Shown here: positions 43,172 to 52,438 of the stretch, one piece after another | Position numbering within the stretch: position 1 is the first letter of the stretch | Layout: every line of letters begins with the position of its first letter | Assembly: GCF_001050195.2 (NCBI RefSeq) | Contig: NZ_DF967965.1 | Coordinates: forward strand, 2,691,970 to 2,754,352 | Direction of reading: 5' to 3' | Length of the DNA stretch: 62,383 nucleotides | Source: Anaerolinea thermolimosa | GTDB taxonomy: Bacteria > Chloroflexota > Anaerolineae > Anaerolineales > Anaerolineaceae | Translations under genes and position numbers: made by a program | Notes under the pieces: generated by a model | Database searches by the model: none | What the model saw: the letters and a program-made list of their open reading frames with translations, nothing else | Told to the model about the DNA's origin: nothing

Positions 43172-44341
43172 TTACCCCCACAGAGTCGGTTGCACTGCCG
43201 GTCGGTGCCCATCCAGTAAGATAAACGGTGCGGCCCGTGTCGTGACGACACCCAAAGCCCACAGATCTTCCAGCGAGCGCAGACGTGTCTGCCGCCGCGC
43301 CTTCAGGATGGCCTGCGCCCCTCGTGGTCCAATCCCGGGAATGCGCAACAACTCCTGGCGCCCGGCCCGGTTAACTTCGATGGGCGCCTCGGCCAGGTTT
43401 TGCTTAGCCCACGAAAGCTTGGGGTCTACATCCAGGGGCAATTGCCCTCCTTCTTGAAAAGGCAGTTCTTCAAGCTCAAAACCATAATCGCGCAGCAGAA
43501 AAGACGCCTGATACAAACGATGTTCACGCCATGGGTTGCACGGAGGTAACCCCTCAAAAGGTGTTCCGGGTGTGGGCGAAAATCCCGAGAAATAACCGCG
43601 TGCCAGACGCACCGTTTTGTTGAGATATGAAACCGTCGCCAGCAATTCCAGGTCGCTTTCTCCGACCGCGCCCACTACAAACTGGGTGGTGCTCGAAGGC
43701 CAGCGTCCCTGCCAGCCCTGCACTGGAGGAAGCTTCCGGCGGATTTCCTCTACCCACCGTAAAGGCTGAAGCAGTTCTTCCATGAAAACCTTCTGCGGTG
43801 CCAGCGCTTCTAACCGGCGTGGGTTGGCTCCCTCTAAATTCACCGATACCCGATCGGCAAGCTGCATGGCACGCAACACCTGGTCATACTCAGCGCCGGG
43901 CATTAACTTCAGGTGCAGATAACCCCGGTAATGGAACTTGTGGCGAAGAATCTCTGCCGTGGCAATCAGGCGATCCTGCGTACGGATGCCGCCTCCGGCA
44001 ATGCCGGAGCTGAGAAACGCCCCTCGAATTACCCCCCTCTCGGTCAGACGGACAATGGCACCTGCCAGCTCATCCGGTTGAAAGGTCACCCGGCGCAGGT
44101 CGCGCCCGGAACGGAAGGGACAATAATAACAGTTACGTTCACAGGCCGAGGTAAGAAGCGTTTTCAAAATGGGCATTCGCTGGCCGTTGGGCAGAGCCGC
44201 CATGGTAATGGGTAACCCTTCCGCCGGGTCTTCGCAGGGTGCAGGCGCTCCTCTCCCTGCTGAAGGCACCATGCGCACATCTTCAGCCACTTCTGTCTGC
44301 ACATCCTGCCGAATGCTGGCCAGCCTTTCGATCACATCCAT
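43172..44341 (-). CDS. Radical SAM protein with C-terminal helix-hairpin-helix (UDG-linked type)
   Basis: The protein has 389 residues from ATG 44341. The radical SAM cluster motif is CERNCYYC (Cys67, Cys71, Cys74). The C-terminal 75 residues hold a DNA-binding HhH motif (LLRIPGIGPRGAQAIL) and a second weaker copy. This is the layout of the putative DNA modification/repair radical SAM family usually encoded beside an unusual uracil-DNA-glycosylase-like partner; that partner is not seen here. The start is set by a promoter: TATAAT lies six bases before ATG 44341, so upstream in-frame starts to 44410 would not be transcribed and the mRNA would be leaderless. Confidence 0.85.
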   Translation of the reverse strand: MDVIERLASIRQDVQTEVAEDVRMVPSAGRGAPAPCEDPAEGLPITMAALPNGQRMPILKTLLTSACERNCYYCPFRSGRDLRRVTFQPDELAGAIVRLTERGVIRGAFLSSGIAGGGIRTQDRLIATAEILRHKFHYRGYLHLKLMPGAEYDQVLRAMQLADRVSVNLEGANPRRLEALAPQKVFMEELLQPLRWVEEIRRKLPPVQGWQGRWPSSTTQFVVGAVGESDLELLATVSYLNKTVRLARGYFSGFSPTPGTPFEGLPPCNPWREHRLYQASFLLRDYGFELEELPFQEGGQLPLDVDPKLSWAKQNLAEAPIEVNRAGRQELLRIPGIGPRGAQAILKARRQTRLRSLEDLWALGVVTTRAAPFILLDGHRPAVQPTLWG

Positions 44342-44347
44342 GTTTTC

Positions 44348-44376
44348 ATTATAGAACAACCGTTCTTTCCGTGCAA
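44348..44376 (-). promoter_or_regulatory. Promoter of the radical-SAM operon, leaderless
   Basis: On the minus strand TTGCAC (44376-44371), a 17-base spacer and TATAAT (44353-44348) end six bases before ATG 44341. The box lies between two candidate start codons and decides in favour of the shorter protein. Confidence 0.6.
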
Positions 44377-44417
44377 GAGCCTCTTTTCCCCGTTTTTCTG
44401 AGAATCTCACTCTACGC

Positions 44418-44423
44418 TATAAT
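44418..44423 (+). promoter_or_regulatory. -10 box of the aldolase/YYY operon, leaderless
   Basis: ACGC-TATAAT ends six bases before ATG 44430, and no ribosome-binding site exists. With the divergent promoter at 44348 it forms a back-to-back leaderless pair within 90 bases. Confidence 0.6.
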
Positions 44424-44429
44424 CATCCT

Positions 44430-45554
44430 ATGCCCACTCTTTTTGAAACCATCCAAAAACCCACTTTGCTCCTCAACGAGCAAACCGCCCGGGCGAACAT
44501 CGCCCGCATGGCTGCCCGCGCACGCGAAAAAGGCGTGGCTTTCCGCCCCCACTTTAAAACCCATCAATCTGCCGAAATCGGTGAGTGGTTCCGCGCTGAA
44601 GGCGTGACCGCCATCACCGTTTCCTCGCTAGACATGGCCGAGTATTTCGCTGCCCATGGATGGACGGACATTACCCTGGCGTTTCCGGTAAACCTGCGCC
44701 AGGCCGCCGCAATGAACTCCCTTGCCGGACGCATTCAGCTCGGTTTGCTGGTCGAGTCCGTCGAAGCCATCGAAACCCTGAGCCGGGTGTTGACCAACCC
44801 CGTGCAACTGTGGATCAAAGTGGACAGCGGCGCCCGGCGGACGGGGATTTCCTGGAAAGATACATCTCTGGCCGGTCAGATAATTTCGCATACCCTGAAG
44901 TACCCGATATTTCATGTGCAGGGGCTTCTCACCCATGCAGGGCATACCTACACAGCCACCTCACCTTCGCAGGTGGTCGCCCGTTTTTACGAAAGCACGG
45001 CCAGGCTGGATTCTCTCCGCCGCTCCCTGGAATCGGAGTTTACCCTGCCCCTGCGTGTTTCTGTCGGAGATACCCCCGGCTGTTCCCTGGCAACGACCTT
45101 TTCACCGGCGGATGAAATCAGGCCGGGGAACTTTGTCTTCTACGACGCTGAACAATACCTGATGAACATCTGCTCCTGGGAGAATATCGCAGTTGCCCTG
45201 GCCTGCCCGGTGGTTGCGTTACATCCTTCCCGCCAGGAAGCGGTGATTTACGGCGGTGCCATCCACCTCTCGAGGGATTTTTACGAACAGGATAGTCAGC
45301 GCATTTTTGGGCTGGTCAGTCTGCCGCTTGAGCCCGGGCCGGGAACGAAACCCGGCTGGAGCGCCCCCCTGCCCGGAGCACGGGTTGACCGCCTTTCTCA
45401 GGAACATGGTGTGGTGGTTCTACCACAGACGGCCTTCGAGCGGCTTCACCTCGGTGATCTTCTGTGCATTCTACCTGCACACTCCTGCCTCACGGCCCAG
45501 TGCATGGGCGGCTATCTCACCCTTGAGGGTCATACTATTGGAATGATGGGGTGA
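44430..45554 (+). CDS. D-threonine aldolase / D-serine dehydratase-like PLP enzyme
   Basis: The protein has 374 residues. An alanine-racemase-type N-terminal barrel carries the PLP lysine in RPHFKTHQ (Lys43), with WIKVDSGARRTG and the phosphate-binding strand around VSVGDTPG. The C-terminal metal-binding domain has HSCLTAQC, with the His/Cys pair of the zinc site in eukaryotic D-serine dehydratase and D-threonine aldolases. The exact substrate cannot be told by eye. The gene overlaps the YYY gene by four bases (GTGA), yet no metabolic link between them is evident. Its transcript appears leaderless. Confidence 0.85.
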   Translation: MPTLFETIQKPTLLLNEQTARANIARMAARAREKGVAFRPHFKTHQSAEIGEWFRAEGVTAITVSSLDMAEYFAAHGWTDITLAFPVNLRQAAAMNSLAGRIQLGLLVESVEAIETLSRVLTNPVQLWIKVDSGARRTGISWKDTSLAGQIISHTLKYPIFHVQGLLTHAGHTYTATSPSQVVARFYESTARLDSLRRSLESEFTLPLRVSVGDTPGCSLATTFSPADEIRPGNFVFYDAEQYLMNICSWENIAVALACPVVALHPSRQEAVIYGGAIHLSRDFYEQDSQRIFGLVSLPLEPGPGTKPGWSAPLPGARVDRLSQEHGVVVLPQTAFERLHLGDLLCILPAHSCLTAQCMGGYLTLEGHTIGMMG

Positions 45555-48088
45555 TCAGTCAGGTTATCCTCTGGTGGGTGGTTACGGGCATCCTCGGCTG
45601 GCTGGCATGGCCGGTGGGGTTCTGGCTTTTTCAGCGCCTGCCTGGCCGGGGTTACGCCTTCAACCGCATCCTGGGCCTTTTTGTGTCCAGTTATCTCTTC
45701 TGGGCAGGGGGTTCACTCCACGTTATACAGAATGACGCGGGTGGCATTCTTCTGGCACTCCTCGTCCTTGCCGGGGTTTCAGCCTGGCTGGTCTTTCGGC
45801 CTGGCGGTTATGGCAGAGAGATGAGTTCCTGGATTCACCAGCATCCGCGTCTGATCTTGACCAGTGAACTGCTCTTCGCCTGTTGCTTCATCGGATGGAG
45901 CATCCTCCGCGCCTTTGCCGTCGGAAAAATCATGCCGGTAGGCGGTGAAAAATTTATGGAAATCGCCTTCCTCAACGGCATCCTCAACAGTCAGGCATTT
46001 CCACCCCTTGATCCCTGGCTCTCAGGCTACGCCATTTCCTATTATTATTTCGGTTATATCATGATGGCCCTGCTCACCCGGCTGACAGGCGCCCTCCCCG
46101 CCGTAGCATTTGATCTCTACGATGCCCTGCTCTTCGCCCTGGGCGCCTGCGGAGCCTTTGGCTTGGTTTATGAGCTGGTGAGCAGCAGCGACCGCCATGA
46201 GAAAGGTGCTCTTCCGGCCGCACTGACCGGGGCAATCTTCACGGTTTTGCTGGGTAACTGGCAGGGTTTCCTTGAGATCCTCTACACCAGGGGCTGGCTG
46301 CCATTTTCTTTGGCAGCCTGGACGGGGGTTCCCAATTTTCCGGGTGCCGCCCAGGTGACGGGCACCTTCAACCCCGGCTCCTTCTGGGGGTGGGGCTGGA
46401 GGGCTTCGCGGGTGCTCAGCGATAGCACCCTGAGCGGTCAATCTATCGACCTGAATCCCATTACTGAGTTCCCGGCTTTCAGTTTTCTCCTTGGAGATAA
46501 CCACCCGCATGTCCTGGCACTGCCATATATCCTGCTGGGTGCGGCAATCGCTTTTCAGGTTCTCTGGATGGCTCTCCTCCGCGAAGAGCCTCATCTCTGG
46601 CGGAGCATGGCCTTTGGATGGATCGCCGGAGGGCTCCTTTTCCTCAACACCTGGGACTACCCCATCACCATCGCCCTGATCCTTGGAGCCTGGCTGGCGG
46701 GGAGCACCCTCTCCACAGGCCTGCTTTCCAATCCGACTCTCCGCTCCACCCTGCGCCTCGGACTGACCTGCCTGGCCTCAGGTATTCTCTTCTACCTGCC
46801 TTTCTTCAGCGGGTTTTCCTCTCAGGCAGGTGGAATATTGCCCCATCTCCTACCCCCCACCCGGCTCATCCAATATCTGATCATGTTTGGGCCTTTCATC
46901 CTGGTGCTGTCTGGCTTCCTGCCAACGTCATGGGCACAGGAGTGCTTTCGTTCAGGCCGCAGGGTGGCCCTTCGGCGCTGGCTACGCTGGTGGAGTCGGC
47001 TTGTCATCGCCCTTCTTTTCCTTTTCCTTGTCCTGCTGGCGCTCGCCGCTCTAATCCTCTGGCTGGATGCCGTCCGTGGCGGGAACCTTACCGCCACCCT
47101 CCTGCCCATCCTGGAGGGACGTACCCCTGGTGAGGCTGCCTTCCTTGCCTTTGCGTATCGTCTCCGCCGCCCGGGGGTTTTTCTCCTGCTCACCGGCCTG
47201 CTTTCGCTGGCAGGGGTAAGCCTCTGGGAAGCCCTCGAACATGGGAAAGAAGGGGCAACCGATGATATCTCTCGCACTTACGCACAGGCTCCTGATCCGG
47301 GGTTAATCTTTAGCCGCCTGCTGGCCATAGGGGGACTGGTGCTCACGCTGGTGGTCGAATTTTTTTACCTGCGCGATGGCTTTGGCGTCCGCATGAACAC
47401 CGTCTTTAAATTTTATTTTCAGGCCTGGCTGTTGATGGCCGCCGCCTCAGCGTATGGGGTCTGGTGGTTCTTCCGTTATGGCCAGCAGGTGTGGGGGGGC
47501 TTCCCTGCTCTGATTTTGAAAGCGGGTATGCTCACCGGGATCCTGGCCGGAATGGCTTTCCCCGTGGCGGGCATCATCAGCCGCACCGAGGGTTTTAGCG
47601 CCATCCCCAGCCTGGATGCCGCCAGCGAATTGCACCGCGATCACCCTGAAGATTGGGCCGCCATCGACTGGCTGCTCACCCGGCGGGCAGAGGGAGCCAC
47701 ACCGCCCGTTCTTCTGGAAGCCCCCGGCAAATCGTATACCTACGCAGGGCGCATAAGCGCCTTCACCGGGTTTCCTGCCGTGCTTGGTTGGTCCCTTCAC
47801 GAGATGCAGTGGCGCGGCACATATACCGAACAATCGCGCCGTGAAGCGGGTATTGCACAGGTATTCAGCGCTCCTTCCAGCCCTGCCGCCCGGGAATGGC
47901 TGAAAACCTGGCAGGTGGAGTACATTATTCTGGGAGAAGCCGAGCACACCTATATCCACGAACTCTGCTCGCGTGTGGAGCAACCCTGTAACCCGGTTCA
48001 GGTGGAAGAAGAACTGGCCCATCTGTACCAGCCGGTTTTCCATCAGGGTCAGACCACCATTCTTCGCCTTCCCTCATCCCTCCCCTGA
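45551..48088 (+). CDS. DUF2298 (YYY family) polytopic membrane protein
   Basis: The protein has 845 residues and about 18 membrane helices. The family hallmark AISYYYFGYIMM (about 158-170) is present, together with LLGDNHPHVLALP and a conserved loop before it (SDSTLSGQSIDLNPITEFPAFSF-like region). DUF2298/YYY proteins occur in Chloroflexota and archaea and look like GT-C glycosyltransferases. The C-terminal 130 residues are a soluble extracytoplasmic domain (LEAPGKSYTYAGRISAFTG). The start is GTG 45551 overlapping the aldolase stop. A glycan role fits the neighbouring ugd and GT-C genes but is inferred. Confidence 0.85.
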   Translation: MISQVILWWVVTGILGWLAWPVGFWLFQRLPGRGYAFNRILGLFVSSYLFWAGGSLHVIQNDAGGILLALLVLAGVSAWLVFRPGGYGREMSSWIHQHPRLILTSELLFACCFIGWSILRAFAVGKIMPVGGEKFMEIAFLNGILNSQAFPPLDPWLSGYAISYYYFGYIMMALLTRLTGALPAVAFDLYDALLFALGACGAFGLVYELVSSSDRHEKGALPAALTGAIFTVLLGNWQGFLEILYTRGWLPFSLAAWTGVPNFPGAAQVTGTFNPGSFWGWGWRASRVLSDSTLSGQSIDLNPITEFPAFSFLLGDNHPHVLALPYILLGAAIAFQVLWMALLREEPHLWRSMAFGWIAGGLLFLNTWDYPITIALILGAWLAGSTLSTGLLSNPTLRSTLRLGLTCLASGILFYLPFFSGFSSQAGGILPHLLPPTRLIQYLIMFGPFILVLSGFLPTSWAQECFRSGRRVALRRWLRWWSRLVIALLFLFLVLLALAALILWLDAVRGGNLTATLLPILEGRTPGEAAFLAFAYRLRRPGVFLLLTGLLSLAGVSLWEALEHGKEGATDDISRTYAQAPDPGLIFSRLLAIGGLVLTLVVEFFYLRDGFGVRMNTVFKFYFQAWLLMAAASAYGVWWFFRYGQQVWGGFPALILKAGMLTGILAGMAFPVAGIISRTEGFSAIPSLDAASELHRDHPEDWAAIDWLLTRRAEGATPPVLLEAPGKSYTYAGRISAFTGFPAVLGWSLHEMQWRGTYTEQSRREAGIAQVFSAPSSPAAREWLKTWQVEYIILGEAEHTYIHELCSRVEQPCNPVQVEEELAHLYQPVFHQGQTTILRLPSSLP

Positions 48089-48177
48089 ACCTCAAAATTC
48101 CGGTAAGATTATCCCTGTTTACCGGCCCCTGCTGGTGCCTGTGAACCCTGTACTGGATATCCCTTCATGGAGGCAGG

Positions 48178-49098
48178 ATGAACCACCTTGTCATCGATAC
48201 GGACCCCGGCGTTGACGACGCCCACGCTATTCTGATGGCGCTTGCCAGCCCCGAAGCTGAAGTGGTTGCCCTGACTACAGTCGCCGGGAATGTAAACCTC
48301 GACCTTGCCACCCGAAATGCTCACATCATTGTCGGCGTGGCTCAAAAAGAAGTCCCCATCTACCGTGGCTGTGAAGATGCACTGGTGGTACCCACCGCGC
48401 GCCGGGCCATTTCTCATGGCACCGATGGCCTTGGGGAAATTGACTTTGCTGGTTCAATCCCGGCAGCTTCCACTGAACATGCCGCCCTGGCGCTCATCCG
48501 GCTGGCCAGCGAAGCCCCCGGAGAGCTTACCCTGGTTGCCCTCGGGCCGCTGACCAACGTTGCCCTGGCCACCAGGCTTGATCCCCAGCTTCCGCAAAAA
48601 TACAGGCGTCTGATTATTATGGGAGGGGCCGTCTATGCTCAGGGAAACTCCTGGGAACGCACCTCAGAATTTAATTTTTACTGCGACCCCGAGGCAGCCG
48701 CCATTGTGTTCTCACGATGGCCTCAACTGACCCTTATCCCCTGGGAAACAGCCCTCCGCCATGCGTTAACCGCCGATCAGGTGGAGGCACTCCTCCAGAT
48801 TCCCTCCCCCCGCGCAGAATTCTTCCGCCAGACGATTCGCAATCGCATGGCCAGGAACCCTTCTGGTCAAAAGACCCTCACCGAACCCGACCCGCTGGCC
48901 ATGGCTGTAGCGCTCGATCCTCAGATAGTCACCCGGGCTGAACATCTCCATGTTGAAATCGAACTGGCGGGGAACTTTACCCGGGGGCAATGTGTCGTCG
49001 ACTGGTCAGGGCTCATGCAACGCCCAGCCAATACCCAGATCATTCTTGAAGTCGATCAAAAGCGCTTCTTTAACCTCATGCAGCAGGCGCTGAGATAG
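48178..49098 (+). CDS. Inosine-uridine-type nucleoside hydrolase
   Basis: The protein has 306 residues. The calcium-binding active-site cluster DTDPGVDDAHA is at the N-terminus, TTVAGNVNL follows, and the nucleoside-binding SEFNFYCDPEAAAIV segment lies at about 160-180. It cleaves the N-glycosidic bond of ribonucleosides in salvage. GGAGGCAGG precedes ATG. TAAGAT in the 90-base gap upstream could be a -10 box. The base preference cannot be predicted. Confidence 0.9.
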   Translation: MNHLVIDTDPGVDDAHAILMALASPEAEVVALTTVAGNVNLDLATRNAHIIVGVAQKEVPIYRGCEDALVVPTARRAISHGTDGLGEIDFAGSIPAASTEHAALALIRLASEAPGELTLVALGPLTNVALATRLDPQLPQKYRRLIIMGGAVYAQGNSWERTSEFNFYCDPEAAAIVFSRWPQLTLIPWETALRHALTADQVEALLQIPSPRAEFFRQTIRNRMARNPSGQKTLTEPDPLAMAVALDPQIVTRAEHLHVEIELAGNFTRGQCVVDWSGLMQRPANTQIILEVDQKRFFNLMQQALR

Positions 49099-49120
49099 TT
49101 AACCGGGGAGTGCGGTATAA

Positions 49121-49146
49121 GGAAGGCCTTCCCCCTATGCTATAAT
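49121..49146 (+). promoter_or_regulatory. ugd promoter with 12-bp palindrome
   Basis: An extended -10 (TGC-TATAAT, -10 at 49141-49146) lies 23 bases before ATG 49170. The -35 position is covered by the perfect palindrome GGAAGGCCTTCC (49121-49132), which could be an operator or a remnant of a terminator for the upstream gene. AGAGAGGA at about 49152 is the ribosome-binding site. Confidence 0.5.
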
Positions 49147-49169
49147 CTTTCAAGAGAGGATGAATTATT

Positions 49170-50486
49170 ATGAGTAAAATTTGCGTCATTGGGACAGGTT
49201 ATGTCGGACTGGTGACAGGAGCCTGCTTTGCTGACCTGGGTAATTCGGTAACCTGCCTGGATGTTGATGAGAACCGTATTAATAAACTTAAAGCTGGCAT
49301 TATGCCCATTTACGAACCCGGGTTAGAGCAGCTGGTTGAACAAAACGTTCATGCCGGGCGACTCACCTTTACCACCAGTTACTCAGAAGCTCTCAAAGAT
49401 GCCGAATTTGCCTTCATTGCCGTGGGCACACCCTCCGGAGTCGATGGCGAGGCTGATCTGCAATATGTGCGCCAGGCCGCCGAATCGATTGCCGACCTGG
49501 TAGAATGGCCGATTATCGTGGTTAATAAATCCACAGTGCCTGTTGGCACCGGTGACTGGGTAGCCGATGTCATCACCCGCCGGCGCAACGGGCGCCCCCT
49601 GGAATTCAGTGTGGTCTCCAACCCCGAATTCCTGCGCGAAGGCTCAGCCATTAACGATTTTATGTATCCAGACCGGGTAGTGCTGGGTTCAATGCACGCT
49701 GAAGCCGCCGAAAAGGTTGCCCGCCTCTATCTCAGCCTGCGTTGCCCCATTATGATCACCGATTTGCGCACTGCTGAGATGATCAAATACGCTTCCAATG
49801 CCTTTCTGGCCACCCGTATTTCGTTTATCAATGAAATTGCCACGATCTGCGAAGAATTGGGTGCCGATGTCCGTGAGGTTGCCCGCGGCATGGGACTGGA
49901 CAAACGCATTGGCCCCTCTTTTCTGGATGCAGGCCTCGGCTGGGGGGGAAGTTGTTTTCCGAAAGACGTAAAGGCCCTGGCCCACATGGCCGTGTTACAT
50001 GGCTCACATCCTCAGCTCCTGCAGGCCGTGATGGATATCAACCGCAATCAACGGCGGCGAGTGGTGGTAAAACTGCGCCGCGCTCTGGGCACCCTCGATC
50101 AGAAAGTGATCGGGGTGCTGGGACTTTCCTTTAAACCTAACACGGACGATATCCGTGAAGCCCCCGCCCTTGAAGTGATCCATCTTCTTGAAAACGAAGG
50201 CGCTACCGTCAGGGCGTATGACCCGCAGGCCATGCCGAACGCCGCGGCCGTCCTCCCCCGCCTGCAACTGTGCCAGACGCCCTACGAAGTGGCCGAAGGC
50301 GCCGATGCCCTGGTGCTGGCGACCGAATGGAATGAGTTTAAACAACTGGATTTTGAGCGTATTTACCGGGTCATGCGCACCCCCGTGATTATGGATGCGC
50401 GCAACCTGTGGGAACCCGACCAGATGCGCCGCATTGGCTTCACCTATTTCGCCATCGGAAGAGGCAACCAGACCGGCGGTCGTTAA
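49170..50486 (+). CDS. ugd: UDP-glucose 6-dehydrogenase
   Basis: The protein has 438 residues. The NAD-binding fold starts [17 protein letters not shown], and [11 protein letters not shown] lies at the substrate cleft. The catalytic cysteine is Cys262 in GGSCFPKD. The C-terminal UDP-binding domain has [18 protein letters not shown]. It oxidises UDP-glucose twice to UDP-glucuronate, a donor for acidic surface polysaccharides; closely related enzymes use UDP-GlcNAc-type substrates. It has its own promoter, and the signalling module begins about 50 bases downstream. Confidence 0.93.
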   Translation: MSKICVIGTGYVGLVTGACFADLGNSVTCLDVDENRINKLKAGIMPIYEPGLEQLVEQNVHAGRLTFTTSYSEALKDAEFAFIAVGTPSGVDGEADLQYVRQAAESIADLVEWPIIVVNKSTVPVGTGDWVADVITRRRNGRPLEFSVVSNPEFLREGSAINDFMYPDRVVLGSMHAEAAEKVARLYLSLRCPIMITDLRTAEMIKYASNAFLATRISFINEIATICEELGADVREVARGMGLDKRIGPSFLDAGLGWGGSCFPKDVKALAHMAVLHGSHPQLLQAVMDINRNQRRRVVVKLRRALGTLDQKVIGVLGLSFKPNTDDIREAPALEVIHLLENEGATVRAYDPQAMPNAAAVLPRLQLCQTPYEVAEGADALVLATEWNEFKQLDFERIYRVMRTPVIMDARNLWEPDQMRRIGFTYFAIGRGNQTGGR

Positions 50487-50539
50487 ACCGGTCTATATCA
50501 GGCAGGGGGAAGAAGTGCTTCCCTGAAAGATGGTGTGCC

Positions 50540-52402
50540 ATGTCTGAGAGAGGAGAAAACCTCTATCCATCGGCCAGCGAAGACTTTGAACGGCGAGCCG
50601 CTCGGCTTTCGCTGCTCATCCACGTTGGCGAAGTCATCAATTCGGCTCTGGAACTGGATCGAATCCTTGAAAAGGTCGTCCACTGGCTGCAAAAAAGCTT
50701 CGGGTATTACTATGTGGGCCTCTTCCTGCCCGATGAGACGCATGGCACGCTGCGCTTGACTGCACGCGCCGGGGCTTTCGCTTCTCTCTTCCCCCCTGAT
50801 CATTGCCTTAAAATAAATCAGGGACTCGTGGGCTGGGCCAGCCAGCATCAGACCACCGTTTTAGCCAACGATGTTCAGGCCGACCCACGGTACGTCAATT
50901 TTTATCCCGATCGCATCCTCACCCGCTCTGAGCTGGCTGTTCCCATCGTTGCTGACGATCATCTTTACGGCGTCATTGATGTACAAAGCCCGGTACAAGA
51001 TGCATTTGTGCCAGAAGATATCCGGGTGATCGAAACCGTAGCCCATCAGCTGGCCATGGCCATGATTAATGCCAGCCTTTACGCCGAAGTGCGCAATCGG
51101 CTGGCTGAACAGGAGCGGGCCGAAGCGATGATGCGGATTCAGCGCGACCTGCTCGCAGAGCTCACCCTGGTCCACGATTACCAGGCGATGATCGAGGCCA
51201 TTGTCCGCTCTCTGGAGAAAGTTTCAGCCCTTGATTGCGGTAGTATTTTTCTTGTGGACAACGAGGGCGGCCTGGATTTAATCGCCCATTGTGGGATTTC
51301 TGCCGCGTTTGCCGGGGTGGTATCTTACCATCCTCCCGAAGCGCCAAAATCACGCTTCGTCCAAAAAGGCAAACCGCTTTACCTGCCTTATGCCAGGCTC
51401 GAGCTCGACCCGCGCATCCCGTCAGAAATTCGAAATCAAGAAAACATCCTTTTCCTCGTCGAGGTGCCCATTGCTCATCAATCCAGGGTGATTGCTAACC
51501 TTACGTTAGGGTCGCACACCCGCACCGACCTGCCCCCTAACATCCGTGAGTTGATCGAATCGATCGCCGCTCACCTCGGAGCCATCATTGCACGGGTTCA
51601 GGCTGAGCATGCCCTCGCCGAGAGCCAAGCCCATCTTTCAGCTCTACTTGAAGCCCTCCCCGACCTGTATTTTGTGGTTGATGGGCGCGGGCGATTTCTG
51701 GGTTGCAAAAAATCTACAGAGACCGGCTTTTTCGTCCCTCCCGAACAGTTTTTAGGCAAGACAGTAGACGAGGTGCTCCCTCCAGAAGTGGCTGGCCCTG
51801 CCCTGGAGAATTTACGCCTCTCTCTGGGGAGTCATAGCCTTCGCGAAATGAATTACCAGCTTTATTCACCCGCCCACCAGCGCGAGGAATATTTTGAGGC
51901 GCGTATTTCTCCAGTCAACGATGACACCGCCATTATCCTGGTGCGCAACATCACCGCACATGTCTTAGCCGAGCAGGAACGAGAAAACCGTGAGCGCGTG
52001 TATCGAGCCCTTTTTGAACAGAACAAAGATGCTGTTTTGCTCATGGATATGCAGGGACGATATATCGATGCCAACCGTGTGGCCACCGAACTAACCGGCT
52101 ACACCCGTGAAGAACTGCTGCAAATGACCTTTCATCAACTCGTCCATCCCACTGAAATGTCTCTGGCGATCAGCCGTTTTGAAGCTCTGCTGGCCGGTGA
52201 ACAGCTTCCTGTTTATGAACGCCTCTTCGTTCATAAAAATGGCGAGCCCATTCTCTGTGAAGTCAACACAGCCAGGGTCGATGATGCCTCGGGGAAGCCC
52301 CTTCACATCCAGAGCATCCTGCGCGACATTCGCCACCGAAAATCCCCCCCCTCGTCCCCGCCCGCTTTCCCCAACCAACAGCAGGAAGAAACTGATTTAT
52401 AA
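50540..52402 (+). CDS. GAF-GAF-PAS-PAS sensor protein without output domain
   Basis: The protein has 620 residues from ATG 50540; a longer frame begins inside ugd. A GAF domain (about 20-170) is followed by a short coiled coil, a second GAF (about 190-350), and two PAS domains (about 365-480 and 490-605; YIDANRVATELTGYTREELL in the last). No kinase, cyclase, phosphatase or DNA-binding domain follows. The gene is first in a row with STAS, RsbW-like and PP2C genes, so it probably feeds signals to them by protein contact. A C8 run at 52344-52351 lies in the last codons. The ligands are unknown. Confidence 0.82.
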   Translation: MSERGENLYPSASEDFERRAARLSLLIHVGEVINSALELDRILEKVVHWLQKSFGYYYVGLFLPDETHGTLRLTARAGAFASLFPPDHCLKINQGLVGWASQHQTTVLANDVQADPRYVNFYPDRILTRSELAVPIVADDHLYGVIDVQSPVQDAFVPEDIRVIETVAHQLAMAMINASLYAEVRNRLAEQERAEAMMRIQRDLLAELTLVHDYQAMIEAIVRSLEKVSALDCGSIFLVDNEGGLDLIAHCGISAAFAGVVSYHPPEAPKSRFVQKGKPLYLPYARLELDPRIPSEIRNQENILFLVEVPIAHQSRVIANLTLGSHTRTDLPPNIRELIESIAAHLGAIIARVQAEHALAESQAHLSALLEALPDLYFVVDGRGRFLGCKKSTETGFFVPPEQFLGKTVDEVLPPEVAGPALENLRLSLGSHSLREMNYQLYSPAHQREEYFEARISPVNDDTAIILVRNITAHVLAEQERENRERVYRALFEQNKDAVLLMDMQGRYIDANRVATELTGYTREELLQMTFHQLVHPTEMSLAISRFEALLAGEQLPVYERLFVHKNGEPILCEVNTARVDDASGKPLHIQSILRDIRHRKSPPSSPPAFPNQQQEETDL

Positions 52403-52403
52403 T
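52398..52403 (+). promoter_or_regulatory. -10 box before the STAS gene
   Basis: TATAAT overlaps the stop codon of the GAF/PAS gene, 35 bases before ATG 52439; GCGGAGG is the ribosome-binding site. It could give the STAS, RsbW-like and PP2C genes a second promoter. Confidence 0.45.
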
Positions 52404-52438
52404 TCGATTATTCTGTATCCTTCCGCGGAGGCTCACTC

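Noticed and set aside
52344-52351. C8 run near the end of the GAF/PAS gene as a phase-variation site
   Set aside because: It lies in the last 20 codons after the final PAS domain, so slippage would change only a short tail.
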